A stretch of 48,151 bases of DNA from a virus. How positions within the stretch are numbered: the first letter of the stretch is position 1; each line of letters opens with the position of its first letter. Where the stretch lies: IMG/VR virus record IMGVR_UViG_3300047476_000283, positions 1 through 48,151 of that record. One strand, written 5' to 3'. The notes under the pieces were generated by a model. It saw nothing but the letters and a program-made list of their open reading frames with translations. It had not been told where the DNA came from and made no database searches. Positions 1 through 6,638 of the stretch are shown here, in pieces. The position numbers were made by a program, and so were the translations under genes.

Positions 1-416
1 AGAGGAGCCTTAACACCCTTGTCAAGAGGAAGCTTTACACCAGTCATTCCTTGCTCATCTAGTTTCTCAGCTTCAGCAACTTCAGCAACTAGTTGCTCTA
101 GTTCTTCTTCTGATAGAGAATTTAGATACTCTTCAACTTCTTCTTCAGTCAGTTCTTCTTCGGAGATGATTTCTTCATCTTCCTGAACTTCTTCCATAGC
201 CTGTACCTTGGCTGACTTTGCGTCACCCTTTGGAGTTGGCTTTGGTGCTTCAGATGCACTAGCAGAAGCTTTCTTTCCAATTGCATCTGGGCCTGATGTT
301 GGTGTTTGACCGCCAAGGTCTACTGGGTTAGCAGGACCCTTCTTCATTGGCTCTTTGTCCTTGCCGACTGTTGTGTTTAGAATATCAGCGGCAGATTCTA
401 GTAACGAATTACTCAT
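1..416 (-). CDS. gp22: Prohead scaffold core protein gp22 (partial, C-terminus outside window)
   Basis: The frame opens at an ATG at 416 and runs without a stop to base 1, giving 138 residues of the N-terminal part. A clear AGGAG ribosome site and an exact late promoter lie just upstream. The protein starts MSNSLLESAADIL, continues through a Lys/Pro/Ala-rich stretch (about residues 20-72), then becomes strongly acidic with Glu runs at about 75-120. That composition fits a T4-type scaffolding core, which fills the prohead and is later degraded by gp21. KLDE near residue 121 fits the L/I-x-E cleavage rule of gp21. Position directly after gp21 matches T4 order (21-22-23), and gp23 is expected just outside the window. 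The identification rests on position and composition rather than on a strongly conserved motif. Confidence 0.8.
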   Translation of the reverse strand, partial: MSNSLLESAADILNTTVGKDKEPMKKGPANPVDLGGQTPTSGPDAIGKKASASASEAPKPTPKGDAKSAKVQAMEEVQEDEEIISEEELTEEEVEEYLNSLSEEELEQLVAEVAEAEKLDEQGMTGVKLPLDKGVKAP

Positions 417-443
417 TTTGTTAAAACTCCTTGAGAGATATAT

Positions 444-451
444 TATTTATA
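444..451 (-). promoter_or_regulatory. T4-type late promoter, exact TATAAATA, upstream of gp22
   Basis: The minus strand reads TATAAATA in the gp21-gp22 gap, just after the gp21 stop and about 28 bases before the gp22 ATG. This is the full T4 late consensus recognised by the gp55 sigma factor with gp33 and the gp45 clamp. T4 also expresses its head genes from late promoters. It is the best placed of the late motifs in the window. Confidence 0.8.
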
Positions 452-455
452 CAAA

Positions 456-1100
456 TTATAGTTTTGACAAGAAATTCTCAAAGATTCTGAGAGAAACTTC
501 TTCCAATTGCTTTTGTTTGGCATTCTTAATTTCATCGTACATCTCAACGATGTTGATTTCCTTAATCATGCCGTTATCCCAGACCCATTCCTTGCCTTCC
601 ATGATGCCTTGTACAAATGCACCTGGAGCCGAAGGATCTGCTACGATATCTGCCGCTGTAGCAAGATAATAATCGTCCTGTACCATGTTAACGCCATTCA
701 CTTCTTTTAGCGAACCCATTCCTCTGGACGATACACCTAGAGTAGCGCCACCTTCCATAAGGGACTTGGCAATTTTGCCCATTGGTGTTTCGAGGATCTT
801 GGCCTTACCTACGAAAATATTTCCTTCTTGCTTCAAAGAAGTAATAAGGTGACTGACGCGGTCAAGGTTGATGCTTGGTGAATCAGGATGACCTAGTTCA
901 CCGAATGCTCTGTTCTTAGATACATATTCTTCATTGTATCTAGCAGCTTCTTTCTGGAGCACTTCTTTAGGATAGATGCGTCCATTGCGGTTCTTTGACT
1001 CACCTACTAGGAATGGACCTGTAATATACAGGCTCTTCACACCATTCTTTTCTTCGGTGACGTACTTAACTTCTTCGATGTGTTCTTTGATAAGTTTCAT
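456..1100 (-). CDS. gp21: Prohead core protein protease gp21
   Basis: This 214-residue serine protease processes the prohead scaffold and head proteins before DNA packaging, cutting after L/I-x-E in T4. The T4 gp21 (S80) catalytic surroundings are visible: GELGHP with His71 and LGVSSRGMG with Ser124/Ser125. The N-terminal stretch ITGPFLVGESKNRNGRIYP (about 26-44) is also typical. The length matches T4 gp21. It lies between the small core genes and gp22, as in T4, and starts three bases after the preceding stop codon. The acidic C-terminal helix may be the inhibitory or self-processed tail, which is inference. Confidence 0.95.
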   Translation of the reverse strand: MKLIKEHIEEVKYVTEEKNGVKSLYITGPFLVGESKNRNGRIYPKEVLQKEAARYNEEYVSKNRAFGELGHPDSPSINLDRVSHLITSLKQEGNIFVGKAKILETPMGKIAKSLMEGGATLGVSSRGMGSLKEVNGVNMVQDDYYLATAADIVADPSAPGAFVQGIMEGKEWVWDNGMIKEINIVEMYDEIKNAKQKQLEEVSLRIFENFLSKL

Positions 1101-1103
1101 CTC

Positions 1104-1424
1104 TTATAGTCCCATTGCTTTTCTTTTGGCTAGAGAACGCTTTCTCTTAATTAGTGCACGCGCTGCAGTTGCTTTGCGCTTTAGTTTTGCCTTACGAGCG
1201 CCGATCTTACGATCTAGTCTCTCTTTAGAAGACATACGCTTTAGCTTGCCACCGCGCAGAGTGTATCCCTTTACATTGGATACTTTTTTGCGACGCTGTA
1301 CCTTACCACCACGAATGCGAGCCTTGATTACCTTGACTCTTGCTTCCGAGACCATAATGTAATCTTTGAGAAGATTTAGCTTCTCAGAGAGTATTTCAGA
1401 TATTCTTTGTTCTACATCAAGCAT
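1104..1424 (-). CDS. Very basic small prohead core-type protein (gp68 position)
   Basis: This 106-residue protein begins with an amphipathic helix (about residues 1-35) and is then dominated by Lys and Arg, with clusters such as QRRKK, KERLDRKIGARKAKLKRKA and IKRKRSLAKRKA. There is no signal peptide and no Cys. In T4 the place between portal gp20 and protease gp21 holds the small prohead core genes 67 and 68, and gp68 is also basic, so a core or DNA-contacting head role is likely. Sequence identity with T4 gp68 cannot be claimed by eye. Its start overlaps the end of the 74-residue gene by eight bases, so the two are probably translationally coupled. Confidence 0.6.
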   Translation of the reverse strand: MLDVEQRISEILSEKLNLLKDYIMVSEARVKVIKARIRGGKVQRRKKVSNVKGYTLRGGKLKRMSSKERLDRKIGARKAKLKRKATAARALIKRKRSLAKRKAMGL

Positions 1425-1641
1425 TTTGCGATCCTACTATTGGCTGACCGACATTAGTTGGTATGCCTGGGCCAGCATATGGAACTGTAAACACTAGGTT
1501 ATACTTATCGTTCGTGTACAATGCAACATGGCTACCATCAGGAAAAATTCGAATTCCCTTTCTTCGAAGCACTAGCATAGGAGATGGGTAAACCTCATCT
1601 CCTAGTCTAGATATCTTTTCTCTGAGATGCTTGAACTTCAT
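1417..1641 (-). CDS. Small conserved-type protein of the prohead core cluster
   Basis: This 74-residue protein has a charged N-terminal helix, then a compact beta-type core, RRKGIRIFPDGSHVALYTNDK followed by FTVPY, and a Gly/Pro-rich tail. I recall similar RIFPDG..VALY proteins next to gp20/gp21 in other T4-like environmental phages but cannot name a function. It overlaps the previous gene by an ATGA junction and the next by eight bases, so it belongs to the head-assembly operon. It occupies the approximate position of T4 gp67 but lacks the acidic character expected of gp67. Confidence 0.65.
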   Translation of the reverse strand: MKFKHLREKISRLGDEVYPSPMLVLRRKGIRIFPDGSHVALYTNDKYNLVFTVPYAGPGIPTNVGQPIVGSQNA

Positions 1642-2603
1642 TGTGGCTTCAGTACTTTACGCTGAATTGAGTTGCCCAGCGAACCGATTCCACCAGCCTT
1701 TTCCAGATAGGAAGAAACTAGAGTTCTGTGACCAGGAGACAACTTGTTGATATCGCCAACTTTCTTATAGCGAGCAAGAGCTGCAAGAATCGGAGCCTTG
1801 TTCTTCTCTCCCATTGCAGATAGCTTGGCTGCGTCGGTCATATCTTCATCAATCTGCTCAGCCTCTTCTTTTCTGAGCATCTCACGACCTCTCTTCAGAG
1901 AATTCATTCCACTTTCTGCAGCGTTGGCGCCCATTTTGGCTGTTGGGTATCCAAGCTTTTTGGTTGCAGCATTCTTTTGGTACTTGTTCCAACGCTTGAG
2001 TGAAGTGTTCACCTTGGAGATTGCTTGAACTTCATCAATCTGCTCAGCTTCTTCGTTGGTCGCAGCAACTTTAGCTTTATCAGGTGAGTTCTTGTATTGA
2101 CCTGGAAATGACTTGGCTGATGCTAAATTAATACCAGCGGCTCTCTTATCAGCCTTTTCAGTATTGCCTGAAGATTTAGCAGCTAAATGCGCACGAACTG
2201 CCGCGCTGCCATAACGACCAAGTAGATTTTTGCTGACTTCGTCAACCTGCTCGACTTCTTCTTTGGCAAAACGATCCATGAATGCCTTTTTATCTGCATC
2301 TCGTTGCTTTTTGCCGCCAGGATACTTCCCGCTGTACTTGTTAGATAATCCATCATCTTCTGAATGCTTATATCCATCCGAAGTAGGCTTCAGAAGTTTG
2401 GCTGTTTCTATATTTTTGTAGCGGCCAACTGGGTTGCCATCTTTGTCGTGTACAACAACTGCTTCATCCATGATGCCAGAAGCAAGTTCGACTCTGCGAA
2501 CTTCTAGAGCATCTGCAATCTTTTCTGCCATAACAGCGTTGAACGACTCTACGATTGCGTCGGCATCGTCAACAACAATTGATTCTACTAATTCTTTTGA
2601 CAT
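1638..2603 (-). CDS. Probable internal head or prohead core protein with three gp21-type cleavage motifs
   Basis: This 321-residue protein is highly charged and has no recognised enzyme domain. It splits into segments separated by three near-identical acidic linkers: KEEVEQVDE (about 114-122), NEEAEQIDE (183-191) and KEEAEQIDE (245-253). Two carry I-x-E, the T4 gp21 cleavage consensus, and the third has Val in place of Ile. The segments between them are basic and alanine-rich, for example SKNLLGRYGSAAVRAHLAAK. Repeated E-E-x-E-Q-I-D-E linkers occur in other T4-like environmental phage proteins as I recall. Its place between portal and protease genes supports packaging in the head. Cleavage is inference. 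Its ATG follows a CGGAG ribosome site and it has its own late promoter. Confidence 0.65.
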   Translation of the reverse strand: MSKELVESIVVDDADAIVESFNAVMAEKIADALEVRRVELASGIMDEAVVVHDKDGNPVGRYKNIETAKLLKPTSDGYKHSEDDGLSNKYSGKYPGGKKQRDADKKAFMDRFAKEEVEQVDEVSKNLLGRYGSAAVRAHLAAKSSGNTEKADKRAAGINLASAKSFPGQYKNSPDKAKVAATNEEAEQIDEVQAISKVNTSLKRWNKYQKNAATKKLGYPTAKMGANAAESGMNSLKRGREMLRKEEAEQIDEDMTDAAKLSAMGEKNKAPILAALARYKKVGDINKLSPGHRTLVSSYLEKAGGIGSLGNSIQRKVLKPQ

Positions 2604-2634
2604 CTAAATCTCCGAGTGCGTTAAACGCTTCTTT

Positions 2635-2642
2635 TATTTATA
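2635..2642 (-). promoter_or_regulatory. Late promoter TATAAATA overlapping the gp20 stop codon
   Basis: The minus strand reads TATAAATA across the last Val codon and TAA stop of gp20 (GTA TAA ATA), 32 bases before the ATG of the 321-residue gene. It is an exact match to the T4 late consensus and is placed to drive the prohead core genes independently of the portal gene. Confidence 0.75.
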
Positions 2643-4215
2643 CAGGTGGTTGTTGCTGTTGCATTTGTTGCTGAGCCATACCAGCTTGAGACTGCGCAAT
2701 CTGAACTTGCGCAATTCTCATCATCTGATCTTGCTCTGAATTAATTTCTTTCTGCATAGTCTTAATTTCATCTTCGGTGAGATGAAGAACATTCTTGCGA
2801 ACCCAGTTCATCGAATAGTACTGACCGATATAAGGAACAAGGCTATTCAACAGAGTGACGCGAGAAGTCATCAACTCGGCGTCTTTCAACTCAGCGAAGT
2901 TATTGTCTTCTAGGAAGTCATAGTGAATGTACTCTTTGAGTTCATCCCACTCATCAATAGAAGCAATACCCTTGAGTGACAGCTGACGCTTCATCAGTTC
3001 ATCAAACAGTCCACTAAACTTGTTGCGAAGTCTTTCTGTAAATTTGCTAAACTTGAGTTCGTCTCTGGTGATCTCGTTAGAACGACCAAGGCTAAATCCC
3101 TGCTGTGGTTCTAATCTTGAAATAGGAACGTTGAGCGACTTATACAGCTTCTGCTCAAAATACTTGACGTCTGTCAGTTCGCCTAGATTCTGACCAGCTG
3201 GTAGAGTGGTGATCTCTGTAGACTTACCTTCGCCACGACGTGGAATCCAGAAGTCTTCGATCATGCTCATAAAGCGACGATCGTCTCGAACCTCACCAGT
3301 TCCTGAATCGTATGTAATCTTATTGCGGAACTTGGTCATAATATCACGTAGATATTGATCCGCCTTCAGCTTTGGCAGATTACCAACGTCGATGTAGAAC
3401 ACACGACGCTCTGGCGCTCTAGACAAACGATAGATAACAACTGCGTCTTCAATCATACGCAGCTGGTTGAGCGGCTTGATTGCCTTATGTAGATAAGACA
3501 ATACCATATTTCTGGACACATCCATCAGACCAGAATTAATGTTAACCACAGCATCTTCAGCGATCTTAACAGCTGCATCAACTGGGCTGGACATAACCAT
3601 AGTCCCACCAGCCGAAAGAGCCTTATCGTTGTAGATGTAGAATTCTTGAGTGCCCGTAACCATTTCTATACCAGTACGTGGGTCTTTTTGCTTTTGTACT
3701 GTACGAACCTTGCGAGTCTTACGAGGATCTAGATAGACTAGACCTGTAATACCACCACGAGGATTTTGTTCGTCAATCTGAACTTGATAGAATATACGAC
3801 CATCAACATACCAGCGTCTAAAGATATCAGCTCCTGAGTTAGAGAAATCTAACATACGAAGAACGTTCTTAAATTCTTCGCGGATCATTTCTTTAATATT
3901 ATCTGGCTGTTCTAGTTCATCAAGAACAATCTCAACAGACTTACCGTTCTCATCGTGCACAATGGCTTCGTTGACAATTTCGTCAACAGCCTGCTCAATT
4001 TCTGGTTGCATTGCCATAGTGCGATAACGAGAGATTAGCTCGTTCTCGTTCTTGAATGCAGTTTCTAGGTTGAGATATGTGCCATAATATCCACCTAGAC
4101 TACTTGAATTGATGGTATAGGCACCATCATCAGTCTGTGGTGGAGCAATAGACGGAGACTCTTGAATCTCAGTCTGTTTGCGTACGATCTCGAAACCGAA
4201 TAGATTTATTGCCAT
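2638..4215 (-). CDS. gp20: Portal vertex protein gp20
   Basis: The 525-residue protein forms the dodecameric portal at the head vertex through which gp17 pumps DNA and to which the neck binds. Typical T4-family portal segments are present: ELISRYRTMAMQPEIEQAVD (about 59-78), VYLDPRKTRKVR, RRFMSMIEDFWIPRR with the following GKSTEITTLPAGQNLGEL, and KLYKSLNVPISRLEPQ. The length matches T4 gp20 (524). The C-terminal 35 residues are Gln/Met-rich (QSQAGMAQQQMQQQQPPV), an extension I cannot assign. The start at 4215 follows a GGAG ribosome site. A strong terminator lies just upstream, so gp20 transcription must rely on readthrough or on a promoter I did not identify. Confidence 0.97.
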   Translation of the reverse strand: MAINLFGFEIVRKQTEIQESPSIAPPQTDDGAYTINSSSLGGYYGTYLNLETAFKNENELISRYRTMAMQPEIEQAVDEIVNEAIVHDENGKSVEIVLDELEQPDNIKEMIREEFKNVLRMLDFSNSGADIFRRWYVDGRIFYQVQIDEQNPRGGITGLVYLDPRKTRKVRTVQKQKDPRTGIEMVTGTQEFYIYNDKALSAGGTMVMSSPVDAAVKIAEDAVVNINSGLMDVSRNMVLSYLHKAIKPLNQLRMIEDAVVIYRLSRAPERRVFYIDVGNLPKLKADQYLRDIMTKFRNKITYDSGTGEVRDDRRFMSMIEDFWIPRRGEGKSTEITTLPAGQNLGELTDVKYFEQKLYKSLNVPISRLEPQQGFSLGRSNEITRDELKFSKFTERLRNKFSGLFDELMKRQLSLKGIASIDEWDELKEYIHYDFLEDNNFAELKDAELMTSRVTLLNSLVPYIGQYYSMNWVRKNVLHLTEDEIKTMQKEINSEQDQMMRIAQVQIAQSQAGMAQQQMQQQQPPV

Positions 4216-4229
4216 GCGAACTCCATATC

Positions 4230-4257
4230 AAAAGGAGGGAGGTTTTATCCTCCCTCC
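4230..4257 (-). terminator. Intrinsic terminator between gp19 and gp20
   Basis: A perfect 9-base GC-rich stem (GGAGGGAGG / CCTCCCTCC, 4234-4242 with 4249-4257) encloses a six-base loop and is followed on the minus strand by four T residues. This is the form of a rho-independent terminator for transcripts arriving from gp18-gp19. It is the only such structure I found in a gene gap in the window. Confidence 0.8.
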
Positions 4258-4268
4258 ATACCAATTAA

Positions 4269-4829
4269 TTAAGGTGCAGCTGCTGCTGTGTCAACTGATT
4301 CCCAGTACTGGTAGGTGAATGTTACTGAATATTCTTCAATAGTGTCATTCGAACCCCAGTCTAGGTCAATCGCTGCAATATCTGATGGCCATAGACCAAC
4401 AAACAGATATTCCTTCAATAGCGATCCACTCTTACCATACTGCCAAACCTGAGCATCTGCACCATATCCACCGAAGTTGGTGTTAACAGCTGCAGAGTTG
4501 CGAAGGTTCTGAGTATTTTCGTTAATACCACGATGCCATGCTTCAAACGCATTACGCAGTACGAAATCCTCATCGTTCAGTATAGTTACGCTCCACTCAG
4601 CGAACGTTCTGTTACCAGCGACTTTGATCTGTCTGCCAAAGTATGGTACTTCAACTGTACCGATTGTTGAACCAGGCAATTGAGCGGTCTTTACCTTGAA
4701 TCTAGCTTGACTGCCAGCCAATGCTCCCAGGGCAACAAACCCTGGGAACGTCAGGTTGACTTCAAATAGATTTGGTCGTGCGCCATCAAAGGCAAGATTT
4801 GTTCTAAATTCATCGACATTAAATGCCAT
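4269..4829 (-). CDS. gp19: Tail tube protein gp19
   Basis: This 186-residue protein polymerises into the inner tail tube through which DNA passes. The N-terminus MAFNVDEFRTNLAFDGARPNLFEVNL, the central VPYFGRQIKVAGNRTFAEWSVTILNDEDF and the C-terminal YSVTFTYQYWES are characteristic of T4-type tube proteins. Its length is close to T4 gp19 (163) and typical of the marine relatives. It directly follows the sheath gene as in T4. An AAAGGAG ribosome site precedes the ATG, and a near-consensus late promoter lies between it and gp18. It is followed by a strong terminator, which would isolate sheath-tube transcription from the portal gene. Confidence 0.96.
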   Translation of the reverse strand: MAFNVDEFRTNLAFDGARPNLFEVNLTFPGFVALGALAGSQARFKVKTAQLPGSTIGTVEVPYFGRQIKVAGNRTFAEWSVTILNDEDFVLRNAFEAWHRGINENTQNLRNSAAVNTNFGGYGADAQVWQYGKSGSLLKEYLFVGLWPSDIAAIDLDWGSNDTIEEYSVTFTYQYWESVDTAAAAP

Positions 4830-4854
4830 TTCCGTTACTCCTTTACCTTATTTG

Positions 4855-4862
4855 TATTTATC
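4855..4862 (-). promoter_or_regulatory. Near-consensus late promoter (GATAAATA) upstream of gp19
   Basis: The minus strand reads GATAAATA at the gp18-gp19 junction, one base off the T4 late consensus and overlapping the TGA stop of gp18. It lies 26 bases before the gp19 ATG. A separate promoter for the abundant tube protein would make sense. Confidence 0.55.
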
Positions 4863-6597
4863 AGAACTTACCAACGACTTCTTCGAAGGCAACACCAGTT
4901 CTAACAGCAACAAAATTCAACTGGATGTAATTGATGCTCTTTGCTGGCTTAATGTAGATATCACCAACAAACTCATTTCTGTCGATAACTTCTGGCGTAT
5001 TATTTGTAGTGTCGCAAACAACACGATAGTCATAGATACCACGACGACCTTGAACAGTTCTTAGGAAAGGTTCAACTAGATTTACGAATTGAGCGCGAGT
5101 AAACTCGTCGTTAAACTCGAACAGGCTAGAACGCGATGCCTTTGAAATGGCCTTTTCTAGGACAATAAACAGACGACGAACATTAATTCTGTCGAACGCT
5201 GATGGGCGGCCAAGCATTGTCTTATCGCCGAACAGCATATTTCCTTCTCCTGGGAAGGAGACTACAGGATTGATGTCATTCTTGTAGAGTTCGTCACGAT
5301 TAGCCTTTGTTGGAACATAGGCAAACTTAACGACATTCTTGATTTGACCTCTCGTCACACCTGCAGGCGAGAACCAAGGATCTCTGTCAGCATCTGTACG
5401 AGCGCATAGACCAGCGATATCGCCATTTAGTGGGACCCAACGATACACGTCGTTGTACTTGTCGTATTGATACTTCCAGTTACCATCCATAACCGCATAA
5501 GAAGAAGTCACGTTGTTTAGCGAATTCTTACGATAGGTGATGATATCTGAGGTTGGAGTCGCCGAAGTAATAAACGAACTCGATGGCGATACGAATGCTA
5601 CGCAATCTTTTCTGACGCCAGCCAGGTTATTGATTACATCAAGCTTGACTGCAGCTGGGTGATCCGAAGTCATTACTAGAGAAATATCCACTAGTTCTGA
5701 ATTCTTCAGCAGATCATATGCCGCAATCAAATCAGCACTGGTAACTGCAGCTGTAGATCCATATGACAACGAATATTCTGATCTAGTTGTTGCTAGGTCA
5801 GCGTATGGTGTCATTCCAGAAGATGCGTCCGTTCCCCACGACGTTCCTGTTGCAGGAGCTGTGTTTGGATGACCAGACCAGAATACATACTTGGACTTGC
5901 GGAACAGTACGTCCTTGTAGTAGATCGACTCGCCGTTTTCGTCTTTGGCGTTTGGAGCCTTAGACAAATTGTCATACTTCTCTAGGAGAGTGTTTGCAGT
6001 GCCAGTTATCTTACCATCTTCGTCCAGAACAACCAGATACATTTGATCGTTGGCTGTTGAAGAAAAGTTAGTAGCAATGTAATTTGACGTACCTGGAGCT
6101 TTATCAAAGTAAGACGAATATGCCCAGTTGCTAAAATTAGCAGCAGGAGTATTGGCCCACAAAGAAACCTTCAGAGAGCTTCCGAGTTCTCCGCCGCTGC
6201 GTGCCGCAAAAGATGTTAGCGATGTGCCTGAATAATAATTGTTCAGATAATCATCATCGTTCTTAATGAACGTGTTTTTTGCTGCAGCTAGAGTTGTGTT
6301 TCCAGTATTAGACGAGAACGCTGTGTTTCCGCTTACTGTATTTGCTGCTCTAACTATACGAATGTCGCCAGAATACGACAAGAAGTTAGCTGCAGTGAAG
6401 AAATCGTCGAACGTATTTGCGTCTGGTTTGCCGTATTGGTCAACCAACTCAATCTCATTCGTAATTTGACGAATTTCGTTTACAGGTCCCCACTGGAACT
6501 GGCCAGCTAGTGCTCCAGTTGCTGTTGACACTGCTGGAATAACTGTTGTCAGATCAATTTCTGATATAGCCACGCCTGGTGAAACTTGAAATGCCAT
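4861..6597 (-). CDS. gp18: Tail sheath protein gp18
   Basis: The 578-residue protein forms the contractile sheath. The N-terminus MAFQVSPGVAISEIDLTTVIPAVSTATGALAGQF with QWGPVNE is the standard opening of T4-family sheaths, followed by VDQYGKPDANTFDDFFTAANFLSY. The C-terminal third has KTMLGRPSAFDRINVRRLF and FEFNDEFTRAQFVNLVEPFLRTVQGRRGIYDY, the conserved core that builds the extended sheath. It is shorter than T4 gp18 (659), which suggests smaller protruding domains. A CAGGAG ribosome site lies before the ATG. An exact TATAAATA inside the gp17 gene, about 290 bases upstream, may drive it. Confidence 0.97.
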   Translation of the reverse strand: MAFQVSPGVAISEIDLTTVIPAVSTATGALAGQFQWGPVNEIRQITNEIELVDQYGKPDANTFDDFFTAANFLSYSGDIRIVRAANTVSGNTAFSSNTGNTTLAAAKNTFIKNDDDYLNNYYSGTSLTSFAARSGGELGSSLKVSLWANTPAANFSNWAYSSYFDKAPGTSNYIATNFSSTANDQMYLVVLDEDGKITGTANTLLEKYDNLSKAPNAKDENGESIYYKDVLFRKSKYVFWSGHPNTAPATGTSWGTDASSGMTPYADLATTRSEYSLSYGSTAAVTSADLIAAYDLLKNSELVDISLVMTSDHPAAVKLDVINNLAGVRKDCVAFVSPSSSFITSATPTSDIITYRKNSLNNVTSSYAVMDGNWKYQYDKYNDVYRWVPLNGDIAGLCARTDADRDPWFSPAGVTRGQIKNVVKFAYVPTKANRDELYKNDINPVVSFPGEGNMLFGDKTMLGRPSAFDRINVRRLFIVLEKAISKASRSSLFEFNDEFTRAQFVNLVEPFLRTVQGRRGIYDYRVVCDTTNNTPEVIDRNEFVGDIYIKPAKSINYIQLNFVAVRTGVAFEEVVGKF

Positions 6598-6638
6598 TTT
6601 GAATACTCCTGTTATAGGATTCTAAAAAGTTAATCTAT

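Noticed and set aside
4725-4747. Eight-base hairpin in gp19
   Set aside because: It lies inside conserved coding sequence and has no T-run, so a terminator is unlikely.
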